Positions 20,560 through 32,779 of a stretch of DNA of 64,000 bases are shown in pieces. Within the stretch, counting starts at the first letter, position 1. Every line of letters starts with the position of its first letter. The translations under genes were made by a program, and so were the position numbers. The stretch is from Gigaspora margarita (Eukaryota > Glomeromycota > Glomeromycetes > Diversisporales > Gigasporaceae), in assembly GCA_009809945.1 (NCBI GenBank), contig WTPW01000859.1, forward strand, positions 216,903 through 280,902, in the 5' to 3' direction. A model generated the notes under the pieces. That model saw only the letters and a list, made by a program, of their open reading frames with translations, ran no database searches and was not told where the DNA came from.

Positions 20560-21512
20560 ACAAATTATATTCTAATCCTTTATTTATTAAACTGAATCCC
20601 CTTGAATATTTCAAATATATATTATATATTCTATTTATTAAATCCAACCTTTTTCAAAATATACAATTTCCAAATGCCTATACTAGCAAATACTAACTCT
20701 GATACAATTGATCTTGATGCATTCTATATACAATGGAACAATTGTCTTATTTCTGAACCTTTATCAAAAATATATATACTATACAAGAACTATACTCCTG
20801 GTCTACTCTTAAAATATTTAAAAATATAGCTGAACCCAATTGGACATTATGTTTTGATATTCTAAACACACTTGAACACAATCACTCTAAATATTCTTTT
20901 AGAATCAAAATGCTAACAAATAATCTTCCAACTATGGAAAACCTTCATATTTGCTATCCTTATCTATATCCAACATCAAAATGCTCTCGCTGTTCAGATA
21001 ATGAAGATACTATACATATACTTCTCTGTTCAAACAATAACAATAATATTCAACAATCTATAACTAATATATTTACTAATACACTTAGCTCTCTCAAAAT
21101 TACTACTTTATCACCAACTACAATTCTTAATATTCTTCTTCACTCCACACTTAATTCACCTAATCCACAATTTAACTCTTTTCTTTACTATATTATTGGA
21201 ATCTTTCCCTCTAATATTTTTGAAAATATTAAACTACTTACTGCTAAACAAACTAAATTATTTCTTACTACTTTGTTAAATAATCTTTTAGAATGGTTTC
21301 AAAATACTATTTGGTCTTCACGAAATATATCTCAACACTAATAGGAACATGCTCGCAATATTACCTCAAAGATAAAAAAAAGGAAATACTTTTTTCCAAA
21401 TANATTTAATACAACAACAACATCATCATCAAATATATCTCATATAGATTACTCGCCTTTTATAGAAAAATGGGTTCTACAAAGTTACTCTCTAACAAAT
21501 TGTATACACTAA
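20560..21512 (+). pseudogene. LINE 3'-coding fragment (post-RNase H, Cys-His knuckle)
   Basis: The main frame (from about 20,770) reads LYKNYTPG..., FRIKMLTNNLPTMENLHICY, then a zinc-knuckle-like CSRCSDNEDTIHILLC and a long helical tail ending SLTNCIH at TAA near 21,512. Two stops (TAA TAG near 21,340) fit CAA CAG. The same protein end begins in LINE 2 at 47,640-47,878, showing that this is the distal third of the same LINE family. Only the end of the element is present here, with RNase H, RT and endonuclease missing, as in 5'-truncated insertions. Confidence 0.75.
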
Positions 21513-21734
21513 TGCCAATAGTATATATCTAAGGCTTTCTCTAACTTATCCTAGCTAGTTAATTAATTTGAAACAATTAATTATAGCATTTATAGAAAAT
21601 AGAAGGTATAATGTTACATTGGGTGCCTGTTTACAGTAACACAAATGTAGTTCTGAAATTTTTAAATGTAAATTTATTATTTTTACTTAAATAAAGTTTC
21701 AATTTTGGCATTTTTTAAAAAAAAAAAAAAATAT

Positions 21735-22490
21735 CACTTAAGTAAACTTATTTGGAAGGTCAAAATACACTTATCCTAAAATTTTTATCAATATTGAAGA
21801 ACTTTTTATTATTTAACTTTTAATGGTTTGGATTTACTATTTTGTACTAACTTTAGTACGTTTTGCAAAATGCATAAAAAATCCAAAAAATTAAAAAACT
21901 CAATTTTTTTTATATATAAAAATCTGATAAATCTTCAAAAATTGTTTAGCAAAATTTTTTTTATATTAATAATAAAATTATTAAGAAAAAAATTTTCAAT
22001 AACTTCAATTTTTGTGTAACAATATCCATACTAAGTTTAGTACATTTCTGTCTGTATTTTTATTATAAAATTACTAGTAATTTTTAAATTGTGTCTTAGC
22101 ACAAAAAATTTTTTCTAAAATAAAGAACTTTTTAGAAAAAAAATCAAATAAAACCAAAAATAAGACTTAAAGTTATCAAACTTTTTAGACATAATGCTCC
22201 ATATCTAACAAATATAAAGAGTTATTAAAATCATAATTAATAATTAAAATTAGCAGATAATCAGGTTTAAAAAGTGTCTATATTTAGTACTTTGTACTAA
22301 ATATAGATGGGTAAATCCTATCCATTAATTTTTATGTTCGTCGAATATATTTTTTTAAAAAATTTTAATTTTTTTGCCAAATGTAAAATTCAAAAGTCAA
22401 ATAATAAAAAGTTCACCAATTTTGATAAAAATTTTAGAGTATGTGTATTTTGATCTTTTAAATAAGTTTACTTAAGCGACTTTAATCTAT
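21735..22490. mobile_element. Palindromic AT-rich MITE of the 3.9-kb family
   Basis: CACTTAAGTAAACTTATTTGG with GGTCAAAATACACTTATCC at the left is the inverse of GTATGTGTATTTTGATC with AAATAAGTTTACTTAAGCG at the right. The outer sequence CTTTACTATATAGCAACT at 22,510 is the terminus seen at 4203-4221, but the left counterpart is missing. TAGTAC motifs sit symmetrically inside. No ORF considered real. Confidence 0.65.
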
Positions 22491-22559
22491 TTATATAGAA
22501 AAGTTTGGACTTTACTATATAGCAACTATTGTCATCGTGAAGTAGTTTATTTTAAGGTT

Positions 22560-22655
22560 AAAGACGTTTTGGAGTTTTTTGACCAAAAGAGGGGGGTAGC
22601 TTATTTTTGAAGGTAGCTTATTTTGGGGAAAATACAGTAGATGTATTATTTTTAA
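22560..22655. repeat. Repeat shared with 32.3 kb
   Basis: AGGGGGGTAGCTTATTTTTG and GGGGAAAATACAGTA recur near 32,305-32,395 (GTAGCTTATTTTC, GGAAAATACAGTA). In both places they flank a partial MITE of the 3.9-kb family, so they are probably its neighbour or outer part. Confidence 0.5.
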
Positions 22656-22659
22656 AGGC

Positions 22660-23800
22660 TAATTTAGTATGATGAATAATTTTGCTAATGTTTCTGAAAT
22701 CTTTGTGTAAATTGGTAGCTTTTGGAGTAAAAGTATAGGTAAAGTTACAAATATTATGTTTGTAATTAGGGATATGTGAAAGAGTAGCATTAATTATACT
22801 GATCTGTATTTTGTGCTATGTTTTTTCAAAGGATTCAGTTGTTGTAATATTAAATGGAATATGGTGGTATTGAATATTATAATTAATTTGGTTTGTAAAG
22901 TCTTCTCATTTTTCTGATATCATAGCCTTATAGTTAAAAATAGGATGTTTGTTACGGTGTTTATATCTGGGTTGTTGGTATGTTGGGAAGGACCATTGAC
23001 TTATAAGTATTTGGTGATCACCATGATTGGATGATGAAGAATTATCAAGATAAAAAGCAGTGAGATAAGGAATTATTGGTTGGGCTGCCCAAATATAGTT
23101 AATTTGGCTTCTATATCTATTGCTACTTCATATATAAGGGCCATATCATTAATCACCTGATTATTTTTTATTAGAGGCCTACCCTCTCCTCCCCTCCTTA
23201 ATATCAATTTGTTCAGGTTCCTATATATAATTTTAACATTTTTTATCTCCCTCTCTAAAAAGTCACCTGATTTTTGCCACTCCTCTAATCTAATTTATTA
23301 GTATATAAAGCAATATCATACATATTGGACGATTAAGGTAGTTGAGAAGTAGATATTTTGATGAAGAGGGTAAAAAGTTAGCATTGAGGCATTAAAGTCT
23401 CCTAAAATTATAGGATATAGTTAGTGCTAAATTACTTGTTGTAACTATTGTATGACCTTAGTTTGTGTTTTGTTTCTGATAGTAGAATTTGTAGATGATA
23501 AGTAAACAGAAATAATTCTAAATTTGAAGTCATGTTTGAAGAAGATATATATAGCAATAGCCCCTTCTGGGTGGTTTAGAATATTATGAACATGAGGTTG
23601 AAAAGTATTGTTTATCATAATATCAGTTCCTTCTTTAGATTTAAGAGAGTTGGACCAAAAGTATAAGAATTGGAAAATTGATTAGATGGAAGATTAGCTA
23701 TTTTTGTTTTAGTAATATTAATAATATAAAGGTTATTTTTAGAACAGTATTCTTTCCATAAAAGTTTTTTCTCTAGATTGTTATATGATCTGTTGTTTTG
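22660..23800 (-). pseudogene. LINE 3 APE-type endonuclease remnant
   Basis: The minus strand near 23,400 reads PIILGDFNAS, the GDFN signature of APE-type LINE endonucleases. Near 23,050 it reads NSSSSNHGDHQILIS in the place of the SDH motif. Many stops and frameshifts occur. Function would have been target-site nicking. A Harbinger-like MITE (23,138) interrupts the domain. Confidence 0.65.
23138..23285. mobile_element. PIF/Harbinger-like MITE, copy B
   Basis: GGGCCATATCATTAATCACC to GATTTTTGCCACTCCTC, flanked by TAA at 23,135-23,137 and 23,286-23,288. It is the reverse of copy A at 4359 and inserted in LINE 3. Confidence 0.8.
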
Positions 23801-24992
23801 TTTGTATAAATAGATATTTTGATATATTGTTGAGAGTAATACTAAGAGAAGTTGTCATATATATATTGTAAAAAGGATCCAATTGTTTGTGATAATAGTA
23901 AGATTGATAGTTTGTAGTAGTGAAGGAATCTGTTATAACATGTAGTAGGGAAGTTTGGGTTAAAATTTTGTAGAGTTTGTACCTCAGAAGGATGGGATGA
24001 ATTGGAATCTGAGGTATGTTTATATTTTGTAGAAGCACTTGCAATTTTATGCCCAGTTCTCACAGCTATGCAGGATACCATAGCCTGCTCTATTCATTGG
24101 GTCTGACTATTATTATCTTGGTTCTCTGCATAAATAGGCTTTTCTACCTGCCTACTTTCATCATTCTTCTCCAAAAATGGTCTATTGCTAGAGGACATTA
24201 TTATTTTGGAGGTGGCAGCTGCATCAATATTATCTACAAAACAGTTTATTAAAAAGGAGAAGCCCCTGTTGAAGAAAAAAGATTACCAATAGAAGGAATT
24301 AAAAAGTTGTTTTTAGGAGTAGATAATTTGCTATCTGATGTAGTTTGGAGTTTAAACTATGTATTGTTGATAAAAAGAGAATCTTCAATATCAAGAGGGG
24401 TTTGGAAATTAATATTAAATTTAGTATTGAGAATATTTTCTGCAGAAGGGTATGCTAAGTTTTTATAGAATTTGACTATTTGTGTAAAGATGGTTTTTGG
24501 TTAGTTTTAAAGAGATCAAAGTATATAATAATTCTGGCTAGAAAGTTCATGTTTATGAGTTTGTGTATAGTAGTGGTAATTGCTTGCTTTTGTCTAAATG
24601 TAATATGTTATAGTTTTAAGCAACTATTTGTAAAAAAAGAAGTTGTGGTAACTGGTAGATGTAGTTGTACTATTGTTTTTACAGAATTCTGTCTCAGCTT
24701 CATTAGCTAGTTTATTAAGCACTTTGGTAGAAATAGGCTTTTAAAAGGTTGCTTCATATTGAAAATATTGTAAAGTCTATTTTAAGTTCTTCAAAGTTTT
24801 TGTTTTCTTTTAGGTAAGTTTTGAATAACTTATCTAGCAAGTTTTTGAATAGTTTACTAGTATTATGTTTTTTGTTTATAATATAAGAACAGGTTGTATA
24901 TTTGTATATAAGTAAGTAGAAGTTGAGATGATAGTGACATTTGTTTCTTTACTTGTAAAAATTATATAGACATTGTAAATTTAAGGAAGATA

Positions 24993-25115
24993 CAGTGCAC
25001 GAACCCTTAAATCAACAAGTCATAAATATAGCAGCCAAATTTGGAGCCATGTTAAACAAAAATAACCTAATATGATTGGTTAATATAAGTATATATTAAA
25101 TTAGAAATATATATA

Positions 25116-25186
<71 letters not shown>

Positions 25187-25580
25187 AAGAGAAAGAGAAA
25201 AAGAAAGAAAGAGAGAAAAAAAAAAGAAAAAAAAAGAGAAAAGAAAAGAAAAAGAGAGAGGAATTAGAATTTTTAATATTAAATTTAACTATAGTATATT
25301 TTTATTTAATAATTTTGGGCAGAATTAAGAATATTATTAGTAGTTCTGGGCAAAATTAAAGCAGCCAAATTTTTAATTTAATTAATAAATTAGGTTAAAT
25401 TTAACAAGAAATAACTCTATTAAATACTAAGTAATTTAAAAAATTAGCTTCATAACTTTGTTCTTTAGGTTTGATTTTATTATTCTATTAAGAGATTTGA
25501 TTTATAACTACTTTAGTTTTTTATTTATAAGCTTTTAAAGATTGTGTATTATAGTCGCTGATTAAAGGATTCGTGCACTA
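24993..25580. mobile_element. pogo/Tc1-like MITE containing a GA microsatellite
   Basis: CAGTGCACGAACCCTTAAATC at the left and GATTAAAGGATTCGTGCACTA at the right are inverted repeats with TA outside (24,991-24,992 and 25,581-25,582). A GA/GAAA tract fills about 25,110-25,260. It is inserted within LINE 3 ORF1. No ORF. Confidence 0.78.
25110..25260 (+). repeat. (GA)n-rich microsatellite
   Basis: About 150 bases of GA with GAAA interruptions inside the TA-flanked MITE. Confidence 0.9.
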
Positions 25581-27212
25581 TAGTAAGAGTTGTTTTAGTT
25601 GTCAGATAAAGTGGTATCATATTTGGTGCTTGAGAGAGTTTAGAGTTTGTTCTTTATCAAGTGATGTTGAGAATTGTCAATTATAAATTGAAAAAAAATT
25701 CTTCAAACCATTTATTAAAATGGTCTAGAGAATTCTGAAGAAAGAAAATAGAGAATTTTTGAAGAAAAGTGTTTGTCATATGTTAAATAGTAGGAATTTT
25801 TGTCTGATTTAATTATAAAATATCTTTCCTCTGTATCTATTGTGACTGTACTAGCAAAGAGTTTGAATTCTATAAAACAGAGGTTGAGGTCTTATGCAAA
25901 TTTGTTATAGTTAATGGCCTGATAATTGTTAGAAAGAAATAGATGCAATTGAGCCAAATTTAAGCAAAATTGTAATCAGTTTGCTAGTTTGTAGAGAGGA
26001 ATAGTAATAGAAGATGTAAAAATTTCTGCATAATTGAATTGGGTACACAGGATAGTTGTAAATTTAAGAAGAATCCTTTTAAAGATGGTTTCAAGGATTT
26101 TAAATGGAATAGTAGCTTCTTTATCAATATTAGGATTAGTTTGGTAAACAAAATCAGTTAAAAATACAGGTCGACAACCTGTTATTAAGCATATAATATA
26201 GTGGAAACTTGCTTTAAGAGGTTTGTTGTTTTGGGTTTCAGATTTGATTATGCTTTCTGGATAGAAGTTGTAGAGGTGTTGTTTTAAATAGTCAAATAAT
26301 TGGAAAAAAAGGTGTTTGTAGTTTGGTATTAGATTTCATTTCCTCAGTTACTAGGAAATTAGCAATCCAGTCAAAAGTGGGATTAAGTTTGAAATATATT
26401 CTAGCATGGTTGGAACTAGAGTCATTGTTGTTAGATTGTAGAATGGATGTATAAGAAGATTGGGACTATTGATTTTGAAAAGGTTGAGTTAAGTTAATAG
26501 CTTCTGAAGTGGTAAGATGTTGTTCTGAAGACTGAGAGTTAGATTTATTTGAAATATCTGTATCTATTTCTATCATTGTTTGCTGTTGGTGTTCTGGTTG
26601 TTGTGTTTGTTGTTGTTGTTGTTATTGGGTTTTTTGTTGTATGGATTGTAGTTGTTGTTGGTATTGTTTAGAAGAAATTGAAAATTTGTTATTGTCAGTT
26701 AAAGTAAATAGTTGAATAGTTTCTAAAAGGTTGTTTAAACATTTCTTGTAATAGGCATTATTTGAGTAGAAGATTGTATCAGAGTGAAGATAGTAGTGGT
26801 TTCCTTGAATTAGTTTTGTACATTAGATGGTTTTTTTGCATTTATAACATTTATGTATACAAGGGATACGTTCTTGAGTTGGTGATTGAGGAACAGTCTC
26901 AGTGGTTTTAGCAAGTCTAGTAACAAGTTTTTTGGTTTTTTTATCATTAAAAGTAGCAACAAGATGCTCATTAGTTGTATATTTATTATCATTGTTATTG
27001 GAGATAAAATGTGTATAGTATTTGCTACAGAAATATTTTTGGATATTAAATGTAGTAGAGGCCTGAATAAAGTGAGTAGCTTTGTAATTAGGATTTCGCA
27101 AGATTGTTACAAGGTAGCAAACTGGTTTGGTATTAGATGGTGTTGGTTTGGCTGTATTAGGATTGTTTTTATAAAGAAAGATACCGAATTTGTTAGGATA
27201 TATAAAAAATGT

Positions 27213-27740
27213 ATTGGTAGATTTAGAAAATTATGGGTAATTTTAAGTATTGGTTTGTTAGTTCTATTTTTTGCAAGTAAGTCTGCTTGGTTATGGATAG
27301 GATTAAGATGTGATTTAAAAATTTTATGTAGAGTAAATGAAATGTTTTTGATAGATTTAATTTGATTAATAATAGATATAATATCCCAGTTTTTGATTTG
27401 TATAGGTTTTGAAAGATGTATTTGTTTTAGGTTTTTGATTGCAGTATTGTTGTCTAAATGGATATTTATATAAGTATTATTGGAAGTTGCAAGAAGAAGA
27501 GAAATAATTGCTTCAAGTTCAGTTTGTGTTGTATCAGAATATGAAGTAGTAGCTGCATTGAATTTAATAGAAGTATTATTTTCACAAATCCAACCAATAC
27601 CAGATTTAATATTTGATGATTGTAGATTTTGTATTGAAGCATCAGTATAGAAATGAAGTTCTTGTGAAGTAAGATTTTGAATAAGTGATAGAAGGTTAGT
27701 GAGTTGATGTTGATAGGTAGCATTATTGGTTAAATGGTAT
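27213..27740 (-). pseudogene. LINE 1 RNase H domain
   Basis: In the correct minus frame the domain keeps all landmarks: FYTDAS near 27,640-27,655 (first Asp), TELEAI (Glu), INIHLDNNTA (Asp), and HNQADLLAK (His region and last Asp) near 27,270. The long ORF at 27,466-27,723 is another frame. RNase H would remove the RNA template during element synthesis. The domain itself looks catalytically complete, but it is cut off from an intact ORF2. The uninterrupted HLDNNTAIKNLK site here is the empty site for the insertion in LINE 2. Confidence 0.75.
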
Positions 27741-28310
27741 ATTAGTTGTNTTTNTTGTNTAGNAATATAAATTTGTNATATAGATTGANANGGAGTANAG
27801 GAANTTGTAGTATTAGTAAGATTAAAAATATGAATTAGAGCAAGGATTTCTTTGTAATCTATTTGAATGTATGTTTGATTTTAGATTTGTTAATTTGATT
27901 ATAGGGAAGGTTAAATGAGGAAAAGGTATTTGTAAATGAAGAGATATTGGGTAGTAGTTGTATGAAACCTGAATTTGAAGAATTTATATTATATGTTGTA
28001 GTTTTTGATAAAGAAGTTTAATGTGATAATAAGAGATTATTGTTAGAAGTATAGTATATTTGTATAAGTGAGAAAGGATTAGAGGTTATTAAAGGAGAAA
28101 AAAATATGTTGTATTAATAAAGGAGTTAATTGGAGGTAGAAGGAGATGAGGCCAGGTATTTATAATTGTATTATCTTGTATAAAATGGAGAATATTAGAA
28201 AACCATGAAGGTTGACAATCTTTAGTAGGTTTATTAGTACGTAGATAAATATTATTCCATGAAAGAATATATTTATTGTTTGCAGTTGTAATTTGTTTAA
28301 TAAATAGTAA

Positions 28311-30129
28311 TCAGTTATTTCTCATACTATTAATTATGGAGGTTTGTGGATTTGATGGAAGTATATCATAGATTAGATGTATATTAGAAAAGAAATCTGG
28401 ATGATAAGAATTAAGTGAAAGATTTGATAATATAATATTATTTTTGGCTAATTGTATAAGTTGAAAAATGAATGTAAAGTTTTTGGTTTTATGACTATGA
28501 GTAATAAGTAGATTTTGGGTTAAGCTAGGAAACCATACTTTGGTTAGCCATGATTTAATATGAATAATACCAATATTTTTAAGAATTAGGCTAGAGTTAA
28601 AAATATATTCGATATTAGCAGAATTTGTTTTTTGGATTAGATTGTTAAGAGTTGGTAGATTAAATGTTATAGGATTAGTAAGAACTATATTGTTAGTGTT
28701 TTTGGCAAGGGAAAGCATTTTTTTGGTTTGAATAGTAAAGAGACAAGATAATTTGATTTGGAGATTATTGTGGATAATGCATACTTGTAAAAGATATTCA
28801 ATAGAGGGTTGAAGTATAAGATTGAAAAGTGATGAAATTTGTAAGGGTGTAAGTTTTTTGTATTTTATTAGACAAATAAAATTTTTAATTTTGTTAACAA
28901 TTGCATCAAATGTTGGTTTGGTTGAACCATTTCTATCAAAATAGATACCTAAGTATCTAATAACATCATTAGACTTTCTGGGTAAAATGGGTTGGTTATT
29001 GAACAAAAGAAGTATTGTTTGTGATTTGTAGGATCTAGGACGAATATAAAGTAAATCAGATTTTGAGGGATTGACTTTTATATTATTAATTTTGTAGAGT
29101 TCAGAGGTGTCATTAAGAATATTTTGCATAGTTTCAGAGTTTTCACAGAGCCATATTGTATTATCCATGTAGGCTAATGACGGAATTGAAGTACTAGTAG
29201 TAGTAGTATTAGTAATTATATCTAGAGGAGATTGTGCTACAATTTTGAGTAGATAGTTTTGATATTTTTGGTGAATAAAAGTAAGAATTGGATTATAGTA
29301 AATTTTCCAAAGTAGAGGTGAGTAGGTCTCTCCTTGTTCTATTCCAGATTGGATATTAACAGGAGAGGTAAGACATAAGCAGTAATAATTCTTGCTTGTC
29401 TTGATGAGTATAATTTGTTAATTAGGTTGATACCTGAATTAGGAATACCATTTCTTTTACAGGTATCTTGAAGGCGTGAAATATTGATTTTGTCAAATGC
29501 TTTAGACATATCTTGAAAAAGAATCCAAGCTTCTTTGTTGTATATTTTATAGTGTTCAATAGTATTATGAAGAATTTGTATAGGAATATGGGTAGAGGAA
29601 TTTTTAGAGGCAGCAAAATTTAAATTAGATAAAAGATTGTTATTAGAGATAATTTGATCAAGTCGTTTAGTAAAGATTTTGGTAAAGGTTTTTTTGAAGG
29701 GTTCAATAATAGAAATTGGGCGAACTTGATTGAGAGTAAAATCCCAATTAGATTTTTTTGGAATAAGAAATATATTAGAGGATTTCCAATCTGTAAAAAC
29801 TTTTTGTAGTTGAAAGCATTTGTTAAAAATTTTTTTAAAAAGTGTTTGTGCTTTGTAACTAGCATATTTGATATGTTCATAGCAGATTTTAGAGGGACCT
29901 GCTGCTTTTTGATTGGGAAGATTGGTTAAAATATCTTGCCATTCTTGATCTGTAATATCTTGAAATAAGTTAAGGTAATGTTCTTCATATTCAGAATGTG
30001 CTTCATAAAGATAGTAGAATTCAGAAGAGAGTGAGATCGGTTGAAGTAGTTTTTCTTTAAAGTATTCAGTAAAGTAATTATGAATTGCATTAAGAATTTC
30101 ATTGTGTTTAGTAAGGAGTGAGTTTTCAA
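28311..30129 (-). pseudogene. LINE 1 reverse transcriptase, broken
   Basis: The RT spans several minus-strand ORFs in shifting frames (29,926-30,129; 29,620-29,880; 29,422-29,616; 28,311-29,168). The best piece, 285 codons, starts inside the catalytic motif as MDNTIWLCENS, continues KINNIKVNPSKSDLL and IRYLGIYFDRNG (RT motifs 6-7) and covers the thumb. The catalytic box reads YMDN rather than the YMDD of LINE 2, losing the second Asp. Combined with frameshifts this copy cannot be active. Confidence 0.8.
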
Positions 30130-30229
30130 TAGATAATCTATCGATATGTATATTATTGTATTTTTCGAGAATTTTTTATAAAAGAATTTTGGGTTTCAAA
30201 AAAATTTTGGTTACAGTTTTCAATTTTTG

Positions 30230-31500
30230 TTAAATTTCTTTATAGATAGCTTGTTGTTGTTGAATATTGAGAGCAGTTTTGATTTGCTGAAATTCTTCTT
30301 TAATTTGTAATAAAGTAGGTATTGGTAGTTGAAGTAAGCAATCAATATATTGTAAAATATATTTTTTGTATAGTGGAAGAAAGTTGGAAGATAAAGTATA
30401 ATGTTTGAGATATTGAATTTCTTTAAATCTGTAAAAGAGAAGAGTTTGTTTTGAGGAGGGAGTTTTTTTGATTTCTTTAATAGTATTAATTTTGTGAAAG
30501 AGAATATGTTTGGTAGAAGCTTTAATTAGAGTTTTTTGAAGCTTATTCCAGAATTTGTTAAGCTGGTTTTGGTTAGTGATTTGATCTATTTGTGTATATA
30601 GTTTTTGCAAATTAAGTGTGATTTGATTTGTATAATTTTCTAGATTTTCTTTGGTACAGTTTTTCCAGAGAAATTTTTTCCTTTTATGTTGTTTGTGTGG
30701 TTTTGGTTTGTTGATTATAACAGATAGTTCTAGTGTAATAGTATTGTGATCAGATTCAAAGATACTGTTTGAAAGAATATCTGTATAATCTATACTCAGA
30801 TTAGTCCAGATCTGGTCTATTCTGCTCTGAATATTTGAGTGTTGAAAAGTGAAATTTTTGGAGTTAGAAAAAAAGAAACGGCAAATATCTTTATATTGGT
30901 GACTGATGAGATATTTAATAAGTTGAGTTTCTGGAACTGAGGTTTTTTTTTTAAAGGGGATCAATCAATTCGAGAGTTGGGAACACTATTGAAGTCTCCT
31001 ATAATTATGTATCAATATTTAGGATTTTGACAGAATTTTCTAATTTGTTCTTGTATTTCTTTTCTGAGTTGTTTTTTCTCAGTAGTAGGAATATAAATTT
31101 GAAGTAACCTGATAGGAGTATTTTTAAAATGTAGATCAAAGCCTATTATGTGGCCATTAAAATTATGAGAACGTGTGATATATTTGAAGATTTTGTTGTA
31201 TATAAAAAGTTCTACACCAGCTTGATATAGATTGGAGAAAGAGCTCCAGAAACTAGTATAGTTTTTGATTTTGTTATTTAGAAATTTTCCTTCTTTTTGG
31301 ATTAAATGAGTCTCTGAAAGACCAAAATCTCATATTGGTTTTGGTTTAAAGTTTCTTCAATAAGAAGTTTTTTTGTAGGTTGTAAGAGGCCATTTGTATT
31401 AAGTGAGGCTATTTTTATAGGAATAGGAATATATTCAGGCTCAATTGATAAAGTTTGGTTTGGTAAATATGAAAGTATATTGGAATTGTGTATAGCTGTT
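30230..31500 (-). pseudogene. LINE 1 APE-type endonuclease, frameshifted
   Basis: GDFNSV near 31,000 and IFESDHNTITLELSV near 30,750 are the GDFN and SDH signatures of APE-like endonucleases, both intact. RIDQIWTNLSI precedes the SDH motif as expected. The frame is broken near 30,964, and upstream pieces including LNTNG (about 31,400) lie in other frames. The 244-codon ORF at 30,230-30,964 continues into the linker before RT. Confidence 0.75.
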
Positions 31501-31787
31501 TGAGTATTGGTTATCGGAGTTGTATTGGTATTAAATGGTTGTGAGTTTGGTGCTGAGAAAAAAAGATTATCAGTAAAAATTGTTATTTGAAAATTATTAT
31601 TAAGTGATTTAAGCTCTATATTATAGAAGGTTAATAGCTTTTCAAAAGGTAGAAATATGAAGTGACCTGGTACTAAGTTTTTATATGGAAGATAAATATG
31701 TGCTTCTGTAAAAAAAAGGTCAATTTCAGAATGTGGTTTGATAGAGATTTTAATATATTAGGTTGAAAAAAACATAGGGTAATATTC

Positions 31788-32219
31788 TTATATATATTCC
31801 AAAAAAGAGCCTACAGTTTGTGGAGAAGGTAGAGTTTGTAGTTTGTAATAATAGAGAAATTTATTGTAACATGCTGTTGGGTCATATATTTTAAGAGAGC
31901 TTAAATTAGGGTTATTATAGCTATTATTTAAGGAGTTTTTAGGTATTTCAATTTTTTCATAATCAAAATCTTTTATGAGTAGAGATTCATCATAAGTATC
32001 TGGTATTAGATAGTTGTTGGAGTTGGTATTAGTTGATAGTAAAAAGGTATTAAAAGAGAATTGTACTTTAGAAGGAGATGATGATATGATATCTGAAGTA
32101 TTGCAGTTGTCTCCTATAGAAACACTCGCTGTTTTAAGCTCAGTTCTCACAGCTGCGAAGGGTACTATAGCCTGTCCTGTACGTTGGGTCTGGCCATTAT
32201 AAACTTGGTCCTCCGCACA
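31788..32219 (-). pseudogene. LINE 1 ORF1 C-terminal part
   Basis: The open frame from 32,219 reads AEDQVYNGQTQ, then MRTELKTASVSIGDNCNTSD (first ATG at 32,150) and ends at TATYNK-like CYNKFLYYYKLQTLPSPQTV before a stop. It is colinear with LINE 2 41,010-41,504 and the end of LINE 3 ORF1. Ser/Asn-rich, no recognised domain. The LINE-homologous sequence starts abruptly at 32,219 next to a partial MITE. Confidence 0.65.
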
Positions 32220-32395
32220 TACTTAAGCGATATTAATCGATTTACATAGTAATATTTGGACTTTACTATGTAGCAACTTTTAGTAATTGACTAAAAATCG
32301 ATTTTACCTAAAAATAAGCTACCCCCGATTTTTGTGTAACTTTTTGCCCAAAAAAAGTAGCTTATTTTCAGGAAAATACAGTATATCACAATCTA
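32220..32395. mobile_element. Partial MITE of the 3.9-kb family
   Basis: ACTTAAGCGATATTAATCG then GGACTTTACTATGTAGCAAC is one half of the element seen at 3917 and 21,735, followed by the GTAGCTTATTTTC repeat shared with 22.6 kb. It abuts the first base of LINE 1. Confidence 0.6.
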
Positions 32396-32779
32396 TATAT
32401 AATCTTATTGACTACATCAATATCTAACATAACTTCCAAATTCCTTCACCTCCTTACCATTCACATGAACTCTCAAATGGCTCAACTTTACTAAACCTTT
32501 TCTTAAAACTATATACCACACATGCAACCTTGAAAACTCTCAACACTTATACAATCATATCAATCAGGCTATTCAAACAAGACAAGAAAAATTACTTATC
32601 CAACTTGCTAAAATGATTGATAGTATTTTTAATAGACACAAAAATCCTGTACATTTTCATAGTATCACTACTACTAATCAAGTTATCACAGACCCTACAC
32701 TTATCAAACAACATATCTCTCATTATTTTTAACAATAGACACAACATCAGCTATATAACCAAACTATTTTTAATCAATA

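Larger units (their letters stand above)
22660..27212 (-). mobile_element. LINE 3 (minus): ORF1 and endonuclease, decayed
   Basis: This minus-strand LINE starts in ORF1 near 27,212 and ends inside the endonuclease near 22,660; reverse transcriptase is missing. It abuts the broken 3' side of LINE 1. Two MITEs are inserted (23,138-23,285 and 24,993-25,580). Unlike LINE 1 and LINE 2, which both begin at the sequence GCAGAG(G/A)ACCAAG, this copy continues upstream of it by 3 kb, so it preserves more of ORF1. Confidence 0.75.
23842..27212 (-). pseudogene. LINE 3 ORF1 protein with Cys cluster, decayed
   Basis: Open pieces on the minus strand build one ORF1-like protein. Its first part (about 27,212-26,600) is well preserved: LRNPNYKATHFIQASTTFNI, then a Cys cluster CIHKCYKCKKTIQC and a Gln-rich tract encoded by (CAA)n near 26,600. 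Around 26,400 it reads SSNHARIYFKLNPTFDWIAN. The last part (24,460-23,842) contains PFLEKNDESRQVEKPIYAEN and ends YNRFLHYYKLSILLLSQTIG, shared with LINEs 1 and 2. Stops (TAG, TGA) in the last part fit Gln/Arg codons. Likely an RNA-binding chaperone; inference from position only. Confidence 0.6.
27213..32219 (-). mobile_element. LINE 1 (minus): ORF1 end, endonuclease, RT, RNase H
   Basis: A minus-strand non-LTR retrotransposon of the endonuclease-RT-RNase H type (I/Tad1-like by domain order, inference). It begins near 32,219 at GCGGAGGACCAAG and runs to about 27,213, where it stops within the sequence following RNase H and meets LINE 3. The loss of the 3' end is not normal LINE truncation and points to rearrangement. 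It is near-identical over long runs to LINE 2 on the opposite strand. Sequencing ambiguities (n) lie at 27,750-27,805. Confidence 0.85.

Noticed and set aside
23842..24081. Separate 79-codon gene
   Set aside because: It is the end of LINE 3 ORF1; the frame continues upstream and matches LINEs 1 and 2.
26886..27365. 159-codon plus-strand ORF
   Set aside because: Shadow of the LINE 3 ORF1 and LINE 1 RNase H frames on the minus strand, which carry recognisable motifs.
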